Assembly (NCBI RefSeq): GCF_900149685.1
Contig: NZ_LT702999.1
Coordinates: 992,001 to 1,056,000, forward strand
Reading direction: 5' to 3'
DNA: 64,000 nt
DNA from: Erythrobacter sp. Alg231-14
GTDB lineage: Bacteria > Pseudomonadota > Alphaproteobacteria > Sphingomonadales > Sphingomonadaceae
Part shown: one piece after another, positions 45,381-54,011 of the stretch
How the letters are laid out: each line of letters starts with the position of its first letter
How positions within the stretch are numbered: the stretch's first letter is position 1
Made by a program: the position numbers and the translations under genes
Notes under the pieces: generated by a model
Told to the model about the DNA's origin: nothing
The model's database searches: none
What the model saw: the letters and a program-made list of their open reading frames with translations, nothing else

Positions 45381-46763
45381 TTAGACCTTCCTTGGGAACA
45401 TCGTGTGAAACGCGTGTTGGGCAATTTGACGCCCTGCGCGGTCGGCCGCTTCGTGATCCTGGAGCCAGTGCACACCGCCGTACAAACGACTCCAACCGTT
45501 TTCATGAGCGGCTTGATCCAAGCTGTTGAAATACCGCCGCTTTCCGGTCAGGCTCGGCCATAGAACCTGATCCGGGCTTTCATGACTGAAGCTGACGGCA
45601 TCGGTGCCGATCAACAATTTCGTCATTTCCACTCCGGCCGCACCAAAGGTTGAATGGCCGGATGTGTATGCGGGGAAATTCGGTGTCGGAATGTAGCTTT
45701 GCCAACGAGGTTGTGTCGTCACGCGCGGGTCGGGATTGCCAAATTCGCCACATCGGAATTTGATTGCGGTTTCTGGGCGCAGCACATCGTAGGTGTATTT
45801 GCTGTCCCATGCGTTGATCGAAGCGTCGGCCTGCGTTGCACCAAGCAGTGCAAAATGGCGCGCATGATCAAGGAAGTCATATCCGCAATCCTGCATAACC
45901 TGCAGAGCGATGTAGAGGAAATGTCCCGGCGGTGTGATGCCCCATGGGCCATCTTCCCAAAACAGAGCGATTTCGGATTGATCGGCGGTTCTCAATTGAG
46001 AATCCTTGCCGCCCAACGCCCTCACCTGTTCAAACTGTCCAGCGAATTCGGGACTGCGCGGGTCGGGGAACGCATCCACACGGAACTGCGAAGGGCTGGT
46101 CATAGTCCAAGGTTTGATCTGACCATGACCGGGAAATAAGCCTCGGTCATAAGCCCCGACCGTTGGCCCGGGCCGCGCACTATAGGATGGCCCGGTTGGC
46201 GTCCACTTCAATGCGTCTTGGCGACGAGGATAGCGTCCATGGTAGTAATTAACGCGGTCGGGTTCTGCACCGTCATGGGTCCGCATCTTGTTGATCGCAA
46301 TGCCAACATGACGCCCCCACGCCGCGCCCAATTCCTTGGCTTCACCGCTTTCGAATTGCCCCATAAAACTGCGCCGTTCCCAAAGGAATGGCTGTTGGAA
46401 ACACTCCGCCGCAGCGGTTGCAAACGCGACACCGTAAGCGACTTCGGGATCTGCACCTTGCGGGGCTTCGCCAAAATCATAAGGCGTATCATATCGCCCG
46501 ATAATAGCGTTCGCCGCAACGAAACCTGCGACCATCGGGCCTGCAAAATTGTAAGCGGCGCGCGGCGGCGCAACGCGTTGATCGCGCACCTGCTGCATCG
46601 CGATGTCGACCCATCGATACACTGTGTTCGTGTTGCGCGGTTCAACGATGTTGGTGAGATAACTCGCCCGTGAACCCATTGATGCGGTTGCGCAGCCCGA
46701 TAGGCCAGTCGCAGCAATAGTCGCCGCAGCGCCGGCCATCGCGGCACGCCGTGATATTATCAT
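45381..46763 (-). CDS. Vanadium-dependent haloperoxidase-like / PAP2-fold exported protein
   Basis: This 460-residue protein has a Tat-like signal with ISRRAAMAGAA followed by a lipobox-like LSGC. Its C-terminal half carries the vanadate/phosphate motifs of the V-HPO/PAP2 fold: VLRPETAIKFR, YTSGHSTFGAAG and SRLYGGVHWLQDHEAA (Arg and His). Such enzymes oxidise halides with peroxide, or act as phosphatases. AGGAGG before ATG 46763 sets the start. It is co-transcribed with the porin-like gene. Which activity it has is unresolved; the long size and motif spacing favour the vanadium haloperoxidase-like group. Confidence 0.85.
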   Translation of the reverse strand: MIISRRAAMAGAAATIAATGLSGCATASMGSRASYLTNIVEPRNTNTVYRWVDIAMQQVRDQRVAPPRAAYNFAGPMVAGFVAANAIIGRYDTPYDFGEAPQGADPEVAYGVAFATAAAECFQQPFLWERRSFMGQFESGEAKELGAAWGRHVGIAINKMRTHDGAEPDRVNYYHGRYPRRQDALKWTPTGPSYSARPGPTVGAYDRGLFPGHGQIKPWTMTSPSQFRVDAFPDPRSPEFAGQFEQVRALGGKDSQLRTADQSEIALFWEDGPWGITPPGHFLYIALQVMQDCGYDFLDHARHFALLGATQADASINAWDSKYTYDVLRPETAIKFRCGEFGNPDPRVTTQPRWQSYIPTPNFPAYTSGHSTFGAAGVEMTKLLIGTDAVSFSHESPDQVLWPSLTGKRRYFNSLDQAAHENGWSRLYGGVHWLQDHEAADRAGRQIAQHAFHTMFPRKV

Positions 46764-46938
46764 CAATTCCTCCTAAGCGATGCGGCCGCCTGAATTGCCG
46801 CATTTCGAAACCCGTCAATTCACAAGCCAATCCATCAAAGACGAGCGAACCTACGAGAGCGCGAGAGGAGGACTTACCCGAGAAAAGGTAAGGAAAAGTT
46901 TCTTGGTTGATGCAATCTTTACGATGATCTCTGAACAC

Positions 46939-46967
46939 AAAAAAGGCCGCCCAAAGGCAGCCTTTTT
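46939..46967 (-). terminator. Intrinsic terminator of the CHASE2-cyclase operon
   Basis: AAAAAGGC-GCC pairs with GGC-GCCTTTTT across a CAAA loop, with one mismatch. On both strands a T-run follows the stem, so it could act bidirectionally. It lies after a second hairpin (47011-47047) on the minus-strand path. Confidence 0.85.
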
Positions 46968-47010
46968 GCTGAATGTCGATCCGAGATCGGCGCGCACTCA
47001 ATCAATGGAT

Positions 47011-47047
47011 ATCCGGCAGCGGCGCAAAACGCGCGCCGCTGCCGGAT
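47011..47047. terminator. Long perfect hairpin immediately after the operon stop
   Basis: Two 15-base arms pair perfectly (starting ATCCGGCAGC and ending GCTGCCGGAT) across a 7-base loop, AAAACGC. It lies 10 bases past the stop of the exported protein gene, and ahead of the T-run terminator at 46939. No T-run follows it directly. It may protect the 3' end of the message or add to termination. Confidence 0.6.
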
Positions 47048-47056
47048 CATAGCTAG

Positions 47057-47800
47057 TTACTGCGCACTCGCCTCAAGCTTATCAGCGAGCTGCGTAAGCT
47101 GGGTCATGCAACCGTTTTCAATCAACGCTTGCGCCAATGCATCAGGAGCCAACCTTTCCTCGGTCAGCTGTACAAAGGTCAATTCTGTGGTCGCCTGCTC
47201 ACCGTCTTCGCCTGCGGGCGCAGTGACGGTGTAGGTGGTGCCTTCGCTCAAAGAGAGACCATCGGGGTCGAGAGCGCGAAGCACTTCGGTTTCCACAAAG
47301 TTCACATCAAGAGTGGTCTGTGTGGTCTGATCAGTGATTTGATAGGTTTGCGGGCCTTCAGTCGCTGGGCGCCAAAGGCGAACCGTTTCCAAGTCATACA
47401 GGCATACTGGTCCCGCAGCGGCAATGTTCACATACCAAAGGTTTGGATTACCAGTCGACGTTGCGCCGCCACGAACCGCACCGGTCCGTGCGCGGCTGCT
47501 GTTGCGGCGACGGGTCAAGTTGGAAAACTGCGACCGCGTCCGTGTTGCCCCTTGGCCAACCCGGAACGTGCCCGGCCCTTGCAAGACGCGTGTACCACCA
47601 TCGGTAAGCACGGTGATTTTGTCACCGGCGCGCAATGTAATGCTCGACGAATCTTCAACTTGACGACCAACGGGGTAGTCACTCGACGACGGTCCGGAAG
47701 ATTTCACAACCACACCGGCTGAAGCCATTGCAGGTACTGTCATAACGGCGCCAACAAGCGCCACGCCCATCAAACGGGCCTTAATTTTATCCGAGAACAT
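47057..47800 (-). CDS. Exported FecR-like protein downstream of the CHASE2 cyclase
   Basis: This 247-residue protein has a signal peptide (about 1-29, ending ASA). A beta-rich segment follows (about 40-80: TLRAGDKITVLTDGGTRVLQ and GPGTFRV), like the start of FecR-type domains. An arginine/serine-rich linker (about 85-110) and an unassigned C-terminal half follow. The start ATG overlaps the cyclase stop by 14 bases and carries GGGGGGAG, so the two are translated together. A periplasmic partner of the CHASE2 receptor is inferred. Two cysteines (PVCLYD, NGCMTQ) may form a disulfide. Confidence 0.65.
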   Translation of the reverse strand: MFSDKIKARLMGVALVGAVMTVPAMASAGVVVKSSGPSSSDYPVGRQVEDSSSITLRAGDKITVLTDGGTRVLQGPGTFRVGQGATRTRSQFSNLTRRRNSSRARTGAVRGGATSTGNPNLWYVNIAAAGPVCLYDLETVRLWRPATEGPQTYQITDQTTQTTLDVNFVETEVLRALDPDGLSLSEGTTYTVTAPAGEDGEQATTELTFVQLTEERLAPDALAQALIENGCMTQLTQLADKLEASAQ

Positions 47801-49901
47801 AAGCTCCCCCCTCATTCAGGTTTCGAATGCGACTGCTATAGTTACGCAACGCCAGATCGTCTGGATGCATAGCAGCCACCTCATCGATTAATTGTACTGC
47901 TACGTCATGTTTGCTTTCGCTAAGCTGAGCGGCCTCAATCAATTTTGCACGATGTTCCTCAGGGAAATCGGGCATGGGTTGGTAGATATCGACCGGTTGA
48001 GCTCGTCCGCGCAAAACAATGCGTCCCATAGGGACCCACCAATCCGGAGACGATCGCTCGATAAACTCGCGGCTGGCAGAAACATTGGAATCCAATGGCT
48101 TGTTCGCCGCTTCGAGCCGGGCGGCGGTGTTCATACTATCGCCCAAGGCGGTGTATTGAATGCGCGTTTCGCCGCCAAAATTGCCGATTACCGCTTCGCC
48201 GTAATGCAACCCAACCCGGGTTTTTCCGATTTTCGGAAGGCTGTCATCCATCGCCGCCACTTCTTTGCGGAAATCTTCGCCTGCTTTCCACATGGCGTAT
48301 CCCGCATTGGCGGCGCGTTCGGCATCATCGGCACGCGCAATTGGCGCGCCCCAAAACGCTACGACCGCATCACCAACAAATTTGTCGATCACCCCGCCAT
48401 GTTCGAGAACAACCTCGCTCAACATTTCAAGGTAGCGATTGAGCAACTTAGCGACCATTTCTGGCTCGATCGCGTGGCTCATTTTGGTGAAGCCCTCCAA
48501 ATCGCTGAAAAGGACGTAGATCTCACGTTTCTCCCCGCCCAAGGATAGGAGGTCTGGATCCTCGATGATCTGTTGGGCGATGTCACGCGGGATGTATTTG
48601 CCCAGCGCGCCCTGCGCGAAGCTGCGTTGAGCCGCGCCAGCCGATCGAGCCGCAGCTGTTACCGCTGTGAACGCGACAATCCATGCAACCAGCCAACCGA
48701 CCGCCGGCAATCCATAAGTGTCGATGTCTTGGAAATGCAGCGCAAATGGCACACCCACAAACAACACGAACAAAACCACCAAGAGCGGTGCCAGTTTTGA
48801 GGCAGGCCATTCGAGCAACGCGGTGAGCGCTGCCGATGCGACAACCAGAATGGCCATCACCCAAAGGGCCCAGCTGGGTACAGTAGGAAGGACCTTCCCA
48901 TCCAACATCTGTGCGATAATCTCGCCGTGAACCGACAACCCTGCGGGTTCAAAGCCGGTCCACGATGTGAACGACGTTTCGACCCGGTCATAGTCGACAA
49001 TATCGCCGCCAATCAGAACATATTTACCTTCGATTTCCTGAGCAACGAATTCGGCCACAACTGGATCGAGGTTGGTGAACAGTTCAATCGAAAGCGATTG
49101 GAACAATGGCTCTTCAACTTCGGCTTGGCCATTTGGATCGGCTTCGACGCCCTCTTCGACCTCTTCGTCAAATCCAGCGCGCAAAGCCCTGCGATATTCA
49201 ATAGCGCCTTCATAATCGGCGAACGCTGCGGCCGGTCCACCAGCATCTTCCAACATGGCACGGCCCAGCAAAGGTGGCAGGTCCGGTTCAATCGATGGCC
49301 AGATACGCGTTGCGCCAAAGGAATTGTCCAAGCGGATACTGGCAGGGCGCGAATTTGACCCTTCCAATTCCGCCATAAATTCTTCGAGGAACACTTGTTG
49401 TTCAAAGACAATGTCGCTCGCATTGGTGGCAACGTTTGCATAACCGACCGCTGTTGGCGTCTGCATATTGCGCAACGTATCGATCAACAGACCATCATCG
49501 GCCTGCGGTTGATCGAAGAGTATATCGATCCCGATCGCTTTTGCGCCCATTTGGTCCAGATTGCCCAAAGCTTCGGCCAAAGCATCGCGGGGCAACGGGG
49601 AACGTTGTTCCAGATTGATCAGAGCCTGATCATCATAAACGACCAAGACGATTCGATCATCCTGCTCCACCAAATCGGCCGAAAGATAAGCGCGCGTATC
49701 ATACAGCGCACGTTCCGCCGCGTTGGTGAGCGGGGTTGGCTCTTCACCACCGGGTAGCACCCAGCTGAAACGAGCGAGGAAAAGTGCAAGACAGAGGAAC
49801 AAGCATGTCGAGATTAGCTGAAGCGTTCCTGCCTCACGAACGCTGCGCCAACCGCGCGCGATCAATCCGCCGCGTTTCTTCTTCTTCGTTTCGTCCGACA
49901 T
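47787..49901 (-). CDS. CHASE2-domain receptor with class III adenylate/guanylate cyclase
   Basis: This 704-residue membrane protein has one helix (about 26-46), a periplasmic CHASE2 domain (about 50-340: YDDQALINLEQRSPLPRDAL, AKAIGIDILFDQP), three helices (about 345-430) and a cytoplasmic class III cyclase (about 450-645). Both metal-binding Asp are present (VLFSDLEGFT and FVGDAVVAFWG). So are a Lys before the second (VIDKFVGD) and the GDSMNTAARLE segment. This pattern suits ATP as substrate, thus cAMP. The divergent neighbours use the other CHASE2 receptor (51.9 kb). The stimulus is unknown. Confidence 0.92.
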   Translation of the reverse strand: MSDETKKKKRGGLIARGWRSVREAGTLQLISTCLFLCLALFLARFSWVLPGGEEPTPLTNAAERALYDTRAYLSADLVEQDDRIVLVVYDDQALINLEQRSPLPRDALAEALGNLDQMGAKAIGIDILFDQPQADDGLLIDTLRNMQTPTAVGYANVATNASDIVFEQQVFLEEFMAELEGSNSRPASIRLDNSFGATRIWPSIEPDLPPLLGRAMLEDAGGPAAAFADYEGAIEYRRALRAGFDEEVEEGVEADPNGQAEVEEPLFQSLSIELFTNLDPVVAEFVAQEIEGKYVLIGGDIVDYDRVETSFTSWTGFEPAGLSVHGEIIAQMLDGKVLPTVPSWALWVMAILVVASAALTALLEWPASKLAPLLVVLFVLFVGVPFALHFQDIDTYGLPAVGWLVAWIVAFTAVTAAARSAGAAQRSFAQGALGKYIPRDIAQQIIEDPDLLSLGGEKREIYVLFSDLEGFTKMSHAIEPEMVAKLLNRYLEMLSEVVLEHGGVIDKFVGDAVVAFWGAPIARADDAERAANAGYAMWKAGEDFRKEVAAMDDSLPKIGKTRVGLHYGEAVIGNFGGETRIQYTALGDSMNTAARLEAANKPLDSNVSASREFIERSSPDWWVPMGRIVLRGRAQPVDIYQPMPDFPEEHRAKLIEAAQLSESKHDVAVQLIDEVAAMHPDDLALRNYSSRIRNLNEGGAYVLG

Positions 49902-50365
49902 TCACCATTCCCCCAAAGACCATCTCTATACAGATGGCCCCAATGCGAAACAGCAAAGCGGTTTTGTTCGGTCCGCGCAAGTCGCCTTGTCTAGGCAATC
50001 CCCCTATGATTGCGCCGCAGCGTTCTGCACCTGCTGACTTCCGGGTGTTGAACCCCATCAAGGCGATTGCTTAGGTTGTGAAGCCTACCGCTCTGAGAAA
50101 GCCGTAACGATGGGCGCATCAGGTCGGCGACTGGTCAATTTTCGAACATAGGAACTCAAACCACGCTGCTAATCTTCGTCTCAAAACTCGAGCCCCATCG
50201 TGCTCGGACCGAATAATCATCCACAAGGGACCAGAAACGGCGATACCGGATAAAGGGGTCTGCATTCGACGTAAGTTTACGAGTTAACACGCAAATTTCC
50301 AGAATCCGCGCTCGCGCGCTGCCCCCGGCAGCTTACAAAGACCCTTCCAAAGTGGAGGTAAGCTA
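49902..50365. promoter_or_regulatory. Divergent promoter region of the CHASE2/partner-switching locus
   Basis: This 464-base gap lies between the minus-strand cyclase gene and the plus-strand small ORF/STAS genes. It must hold both promoters. I see no gene in it. There is a small CCATC/GATGG hairpin (49921-49937) close to the cyclase start; no firm operator can be named. Confidence 0.4.
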
Positions 50366-50440
50366 GTGAAAAATTCACACTTAACTGCTCTCCTGACTTT
50401 GGTCGCCGTTCTGATGCAGGAGTCACTGTGCAGCACTTAA
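50366..50440 (+). CDS. Candidate 24-residue leader peptide overlapping the STAS gene
   Basis: GTG 50366 is preceded by GGAGG with a 7-base spacer. It starts a 24-residue hydrophobic peptide (MKNSHLTALLTLVAVLMQES at its start, then LCST). Its end overlaps the STAS start at 50428 by 13 bases in another frame, and it contains the STAS ribosome-binding site AGGAG. It could be a leader that couples translation to the STAS gene, or a small membrane peptide. No homology can be judged at this length. Confidence 0.4.
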   Translation: MKNSHLTALLTLVAVLMQESLCST

Positions 50441-50904
50441 TCGAAATGTCGCCGGTTCTTGGCGCGTACGACAAATCGTCAAAAGCCGTGCGCCTTTCGC
50501 GCAACTCGGCTTCCAACACCGCATTTGGCAATCCGGTTAACCCACGCTATGCACGTCGTATGACAGGCAGCGTATTGGACTGGAAAAGCGACGAACGCGC
50601 GGGGGCAACCGTGCTCGCTCCTAGTGGTCGAGTGGACGAATCGACGGCCGACGTCTTCAAAGAACACTTGCTGGCAGCGATGGGAAAAGGGCCTTCTTTG
50701 GCCGTCATCGATCTTGCCGGCGTGGAATACATGTCATCGCGCGGCCTTAGAGCGCTAACCTTAGCACAGCGCGCCGGCAAAGATGCCGAAACCACGATTA
50801 TTCTGGCGCGGCCAAACGACACGATGCGCGAAATTCTCGCGATCAGTCGATACGACATGGTATTTAGAGTTGCCGAAACGATTGAAGACGCGATCGGGCA
50901 CTAG
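50428..50904 (+). CDS. STAS-domain anti-sigma-factor antagonist
   Basis: This 158-residue protein has a 45-residue N-terminal extension of no known family, then a STAS domain (about 60-158). The phospho-serine segment is DLAGVEYMSSRGLRAL. In partner switching, an unphosphorylated antagonist binds a HATPase kinase and frees the kinase's target. GTG 50428 has AGGAG upstream; a later ATG (50560) without a ribosome-binding site would remove the extension. The matching kinase (55065) and phosphatase (51867) are in the same locus. This identifies a likely Rsb-type module. Confidence 0.88.
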   Translation: MQHLIEMSPVLGAYDKSSKAVRLSRNSASNTAFGNPVNPRYARRMTGSVLDWKSDERAGATVLAPSGRVDESTADVFKEHLLAAMGKGPSLAVIDLAGVEYMSSRGLRALTLAQRAGKDAETTIILARPNDTMREILAISRYDMVFRVAETIEDAIGH

Positions 50905-50926
50905 CTCAGCGTTTTAAGGGGGGAAT

Positions 50927-51892
50927 ATGCAGGTCCGGTTTTGGGGAACGCGCGGGTCGCTGCCTGTTGCGCCGCACGCCTCGACAATCACAGACAAAAT
51001 TGCGGACGCGTTGGTGCATGCCAACGGCAAGAGCTTTGCAGATAAAGACGCGGCCGCGGCCTATGCACGCGATGAATTGGAATTCGCCGTGGGACAGGGT
51101 TACGGAGGCGCGACCAGCTGTGTCGAAGTGGATGCAGGAGAAGGCGCCTTTGTCGTTTGCGATATGGGGTCGGGATTGCGAGAATTTGGCCTCGATACCT
51201 TGCGCCGCTTGTCTGATGGCCATCGACCAAAAGAATGGCACTTCTTCTTATCGCACCTGCATTGGGACCACATCATGGGGTTCCCATTCTTTGTGCCAGC
51301 CTTCGTCGAAGGCGCGAAGGTAATCATCCATGCCGGACACGCCGATGCCGAAGAGGCGCTGCGCCGTCAGCAGGAAGAGATATCTTTCCCCGTGCCGTTT
51401 CATTGGTTGAAGGCCGATATTGAATTTCGCACTTTAGAAACGGGACGCGAATATGAGATTGGCGAACTAACTGTCTCGCTTATCCAACAAGAACACAGCC
51501 ATGCAAGCTATGGCTATCGGTTCCGTGACGCAGACGGCAAAGTTGCGATTTATTCGACCGATGCTGAGTACAAAATCGAAAACATGGACGCCGAATCCGC
51601 GATGGTCGAATTTATCGCAGGAGCAGATTTGGTGATCGCCGATACTATGTATTCGCTCGCAGACAGTGTTTCGATGAAAGAGGATTGGGGCCACTCATCC
51701 AACATCGTGGCCGTGGACCTTTGTCATGAAGCAAGTGCAAAACGATTGGCGCTTTTCCATCACGAGCCAACCTATAGCGATGCCGACATTCAACGCATGC
51801 ATGGCGAGACCATTCGATACGAAGAGCTAACGCGCAACGGAAGTGAATTGACCGTTCTGTGTTCGTATGATGGGCTCTGTGTCGATCTCTAA
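50927..51892 (+). CDS. Metallo-beta-lactamase-fold hydrolase in the partner-switching locus
   Basis: This 321-residue metal hydrolase has HxHxDH in SHLHWDHIMGF, a second-site GGATSC region and DMGSG. Later come QEHSHASYGYRF, YSTDAEY and the closing DWGHSSN and LFHHEPTY histidines. It resembles PhnP- and cyclic-nucleotide-phosphodiesterase-like MBL proteins. No signal peptide is seen, so it is cytoplasmic. It starts 22 bases after the STAS stop and its end overlaps the CHASE2-PP2C start. A role in breaking down the cyclase product is attractive but unproven. Confidence 0.85.
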   Translation: MQVRFWGTRGSLPVAPHASTITDKIADALVHANGKSFADKDAAAAYARDELEFAVGQGYGGATSCVEVDAGEGAFVVCDMGSGLREFGLDTLRRLSDGHRPKEWHFFLSHLHWDHIMGFPFFVPAFVEGAKVIIHAGHADAEEALRRQQEEISFPVPFHWLKADIEFRTLETGREYEIGELTVSLIQQEHSHASYGYRFRDADGKVAIYSTDAEYKIENMDAESAMVEFIAGADLVIADTMYSLADSVSMKEDWGHSSNIVAVDLCHEASAKRLALFHHEPTYSDADIQRMHGETIRYEELTRNGSELTVLCSYDGLCVDL

Positions 51893-53996
51893 ACCGCAAA
51901 AAGTAGAAGCCGGACCGGACAACCAAACGGCTCATTCATCGCATCGCTCCAGAATTATGCGCGGTATTGTGATCGGCGCGATCATCGGCGCGCTGCTAAC
52001 ATTCCTGGCCGGCGATTTTGAACGACGGACCATGTTCGACACATGGCAAATTGTATCTCCTCGTCAAATCACTGCGGACAATGTCGTTGTCGTTGAAGTC
52101 GACGATTACAGCATCGAAGAGGCAGGCCAATGGCCGTGGCCGCGATATGTCACGGCGCAATTGATCGACCAGATTGGCGCTGCTCAACCGCGTGCGATTG
52201 GGATTGATGTCTACTTCACAGAGCCGGATCCTCTCAGCCCCCAAAATTTTGCAGACCGATACCTCGAAGAGGAGTTGGACAGTGAAACGCGCGAAACGAT
52301 CCGCGCCTTGCCCGATATGGACCAATATTTGGGCATCATACTGGGCCAAACGCCCAGCGTCTTAGGACGGGTGGTCACAAATGATCAGGGTGAAACAGCC
52401 GATCAGTATTTCTTCAACCCCGAAGTAAGCGGTACACCTCCACCCCAGATTTTGACCGGCGACCGCGTTGTGGCCAGCATTTTCACGCTGGACGAAGTGG
52501 CGATGGGCCATGGTATGCTGAACGGAGAACCGGACACCGATGGCTTGGTCAGACGTGTACCGCTGGCCACGAAAGTCGGTGAGGTTCAGGCCGCCGGGTT
52601 CGCCGCAGAATTGGCGCGCATCGCAATGGATGTTCCGCAACTAGAATGGTCGGCCGGTGGGTTGACCTTTGGCGACAAGACGGTCCCGACTGACGATGGC
52701 GCGAATATGCGTTTTCGTATGGGCACGCTTCCTGAAGAAGCGAAAATTTCTGCTTTGGAAGTGCTCAATCAAGAAGTCTCTGCCGACGTTTTCAAAGACA
52801 AAGTCGTGATCATTGGCGTCATCGCCACCGGTACATATGACATCGTCGGCACACCATTGAACAGCGAAGCATTCGGCGTCCACGTTCAGGCGCAGGCTGT
52901 CGATGCCATCCTTGAAAATGCGTGGGTATCGCGCCCTGCTTACATGACCGCGGTTGAGATCGGATTGGCTGTGTTGTTGGTCATCCTGATCATTGTCGGT
53001 GCCAATGCATCACGGAATTGGCCGTTTTGGCTGGCATTTGGTGTTGCGGTAGCCCTACCCTTCGGATCTTGGCTTGGTTACACGCAAGGGAACGTGTTGT
53101 TCGATCCGGCGCGCCCGTTGCTGGTTGCGGCCTGCGCTGCCATTGCTTTGGCAATCACCCGATTTGCAGTGGCCCGATCTGAACGCAAACGATTGGCCGA
53201 TGAATTGGTTGAAGAACGTGTGCGCGCTTCGGAGCAAAAGGGCGAATTGGAAGCAGCCCGCCGCATCCAAATGAGCATGGTGCCGGGCGAAAAAACTCTT
53301 TCCCGATTGGATCATAGGACGGAGATTGGCGCAGTCCTTGAACCGGCAAAATCGGTCGGTGGTGACTTTTTCGACGCCGTGAAGATAAACGAGCATTTGC
53401 TGCTTTTCATGGTGGGCGATGTCACCGGAAAAGGCGTTCCCGCCGCGCTGTTCATGGCGCTTTCAAAGACTCTTTCCAAAAGCAATCTGGCGCGCGCAGG
53501 TGACGGATTGGCCGAAGCCGTCGAGGCACTAAACCGCGATCTAATGGACGAAGCGGACGATGAAATGGGGCTGACCATGTTGGTGGGCACCGTGGATTGC
53601 CGCACCGGAGCCACGCAATTGATCAATGCGGGTCACGAAAACCCCATGGTTGTCCGCCAAGACAAAGATGGCAATGACACGGTCGACACCTTTGAGATGA
53701 AAGGTGGCCCACCGTTCTGTGTCATCGAATTCCCGTATCAAGTGGAAAGCATCGATTTGAACGAAGGCGACACTTTGATCGTGATCACCGATGGCGCCAC
53801 CGAAGCGGCGAATGAAGCCGATCAATTGTTCGGTATGAGCGGCGTCCTAGCGTCCTTAACAGCGCGCAATGACGGCAGCGCAAAAGGACGCGCTAGCAAG
53901 CTCGCGAAAGAGGTCCGCTTGTTCGAAGGGTCCAACGATCCCACCGACGATCTAACAATCTTTGCCTTGCGCTATCTGGGCGAAAAGGATCAATAA
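51867..53996 (+). CDS. CHASE2-domain receptor with SpoIIE/RsbU-type PP2C phosphatase
   Basis: This 709-residue membrane protein has one helix (about 30-47), a CHASE2 domain (about 50-345: VEVDDYSIEEAGQWPWPR, RAIGIDVYFTEPD), three helices (about 350-425) and a coiled-coil linker (about 425-460). A cytoplasmic SpoIIE/PP2C phosphatase follows (about 465-705: EPAKSVGGDFFDAV, VGDVTGKGVPAALFMA, NAGHENP, VITDGATEAANEA). It would dephosphorylate the STAS antagonist on stimulus. It overlaps the MBL gene end by 26 bases; ATG 51867 and GTG 51879 are both possible. Together with the cyclase (49.9 kb) it gives the locus two CHASE2 sensors with different outputs. Confidence 0.92.
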   Translation: MMGSVSISKPQKVEAGPDNQTAHSSHRSRIMRGIVIGAIIGALLTFLAGDFERRTMFDTWQIVSPRQITADNVVVVEVDDYSIEEAGQWPWPRYVTAQLIDQIGAAQPRAIGIDVYFTEPDPLSPQNFADRYLEEELDSETRETIRALPDMDQYLGIILGQTPSVLGRVVTNDQGETADQYFFNPEVSGTPPPQILTGDRVVASIFTLDEVAMGHGMLNGEPDTDGLVRRVPLATKVGEVQAAGFAAELARIAMDVPQLEWSAGGLTFGDKTVPTDDGANMRFRMGTLPEEAKISALEVLNQEVSADVFKDKVVIIGVIATGTYDIVGTPLNSEAFGVHVQAQAVDAILENAWVSRPAYMTAVEIGLAVLLVILIIVGANASRNWPFWLAFGVAVALPFGSWLGYTQGNVLFDPARPLLVAACAAIALAITRFAVARSERKRLADELVEERVRASEQKGELEAARRIQMSMVPGEKTLSRLDHRTEIGAVLEPAKSVGGDFFDAVKINEHLLLFMVGDVTGKGVPAALFMALSKTLSKSNLARAGDGLAEAVEALNRDLMDEADDEMGLTMLVGTVDCRTGATQLINAGHENPMVVRQDKDGNDTVDTFEMKGGPPFCVIEFPYQVESIDLNEGDTLIVITDGATEAANEADQLFGMSGVLASLTARNDGSAKGRASKLAKEVRLFEGSNDPTDDLTIFALRYLGEKDQ

Positions 53997-54011
53997 AATC
54001 CAACCCGCAAC

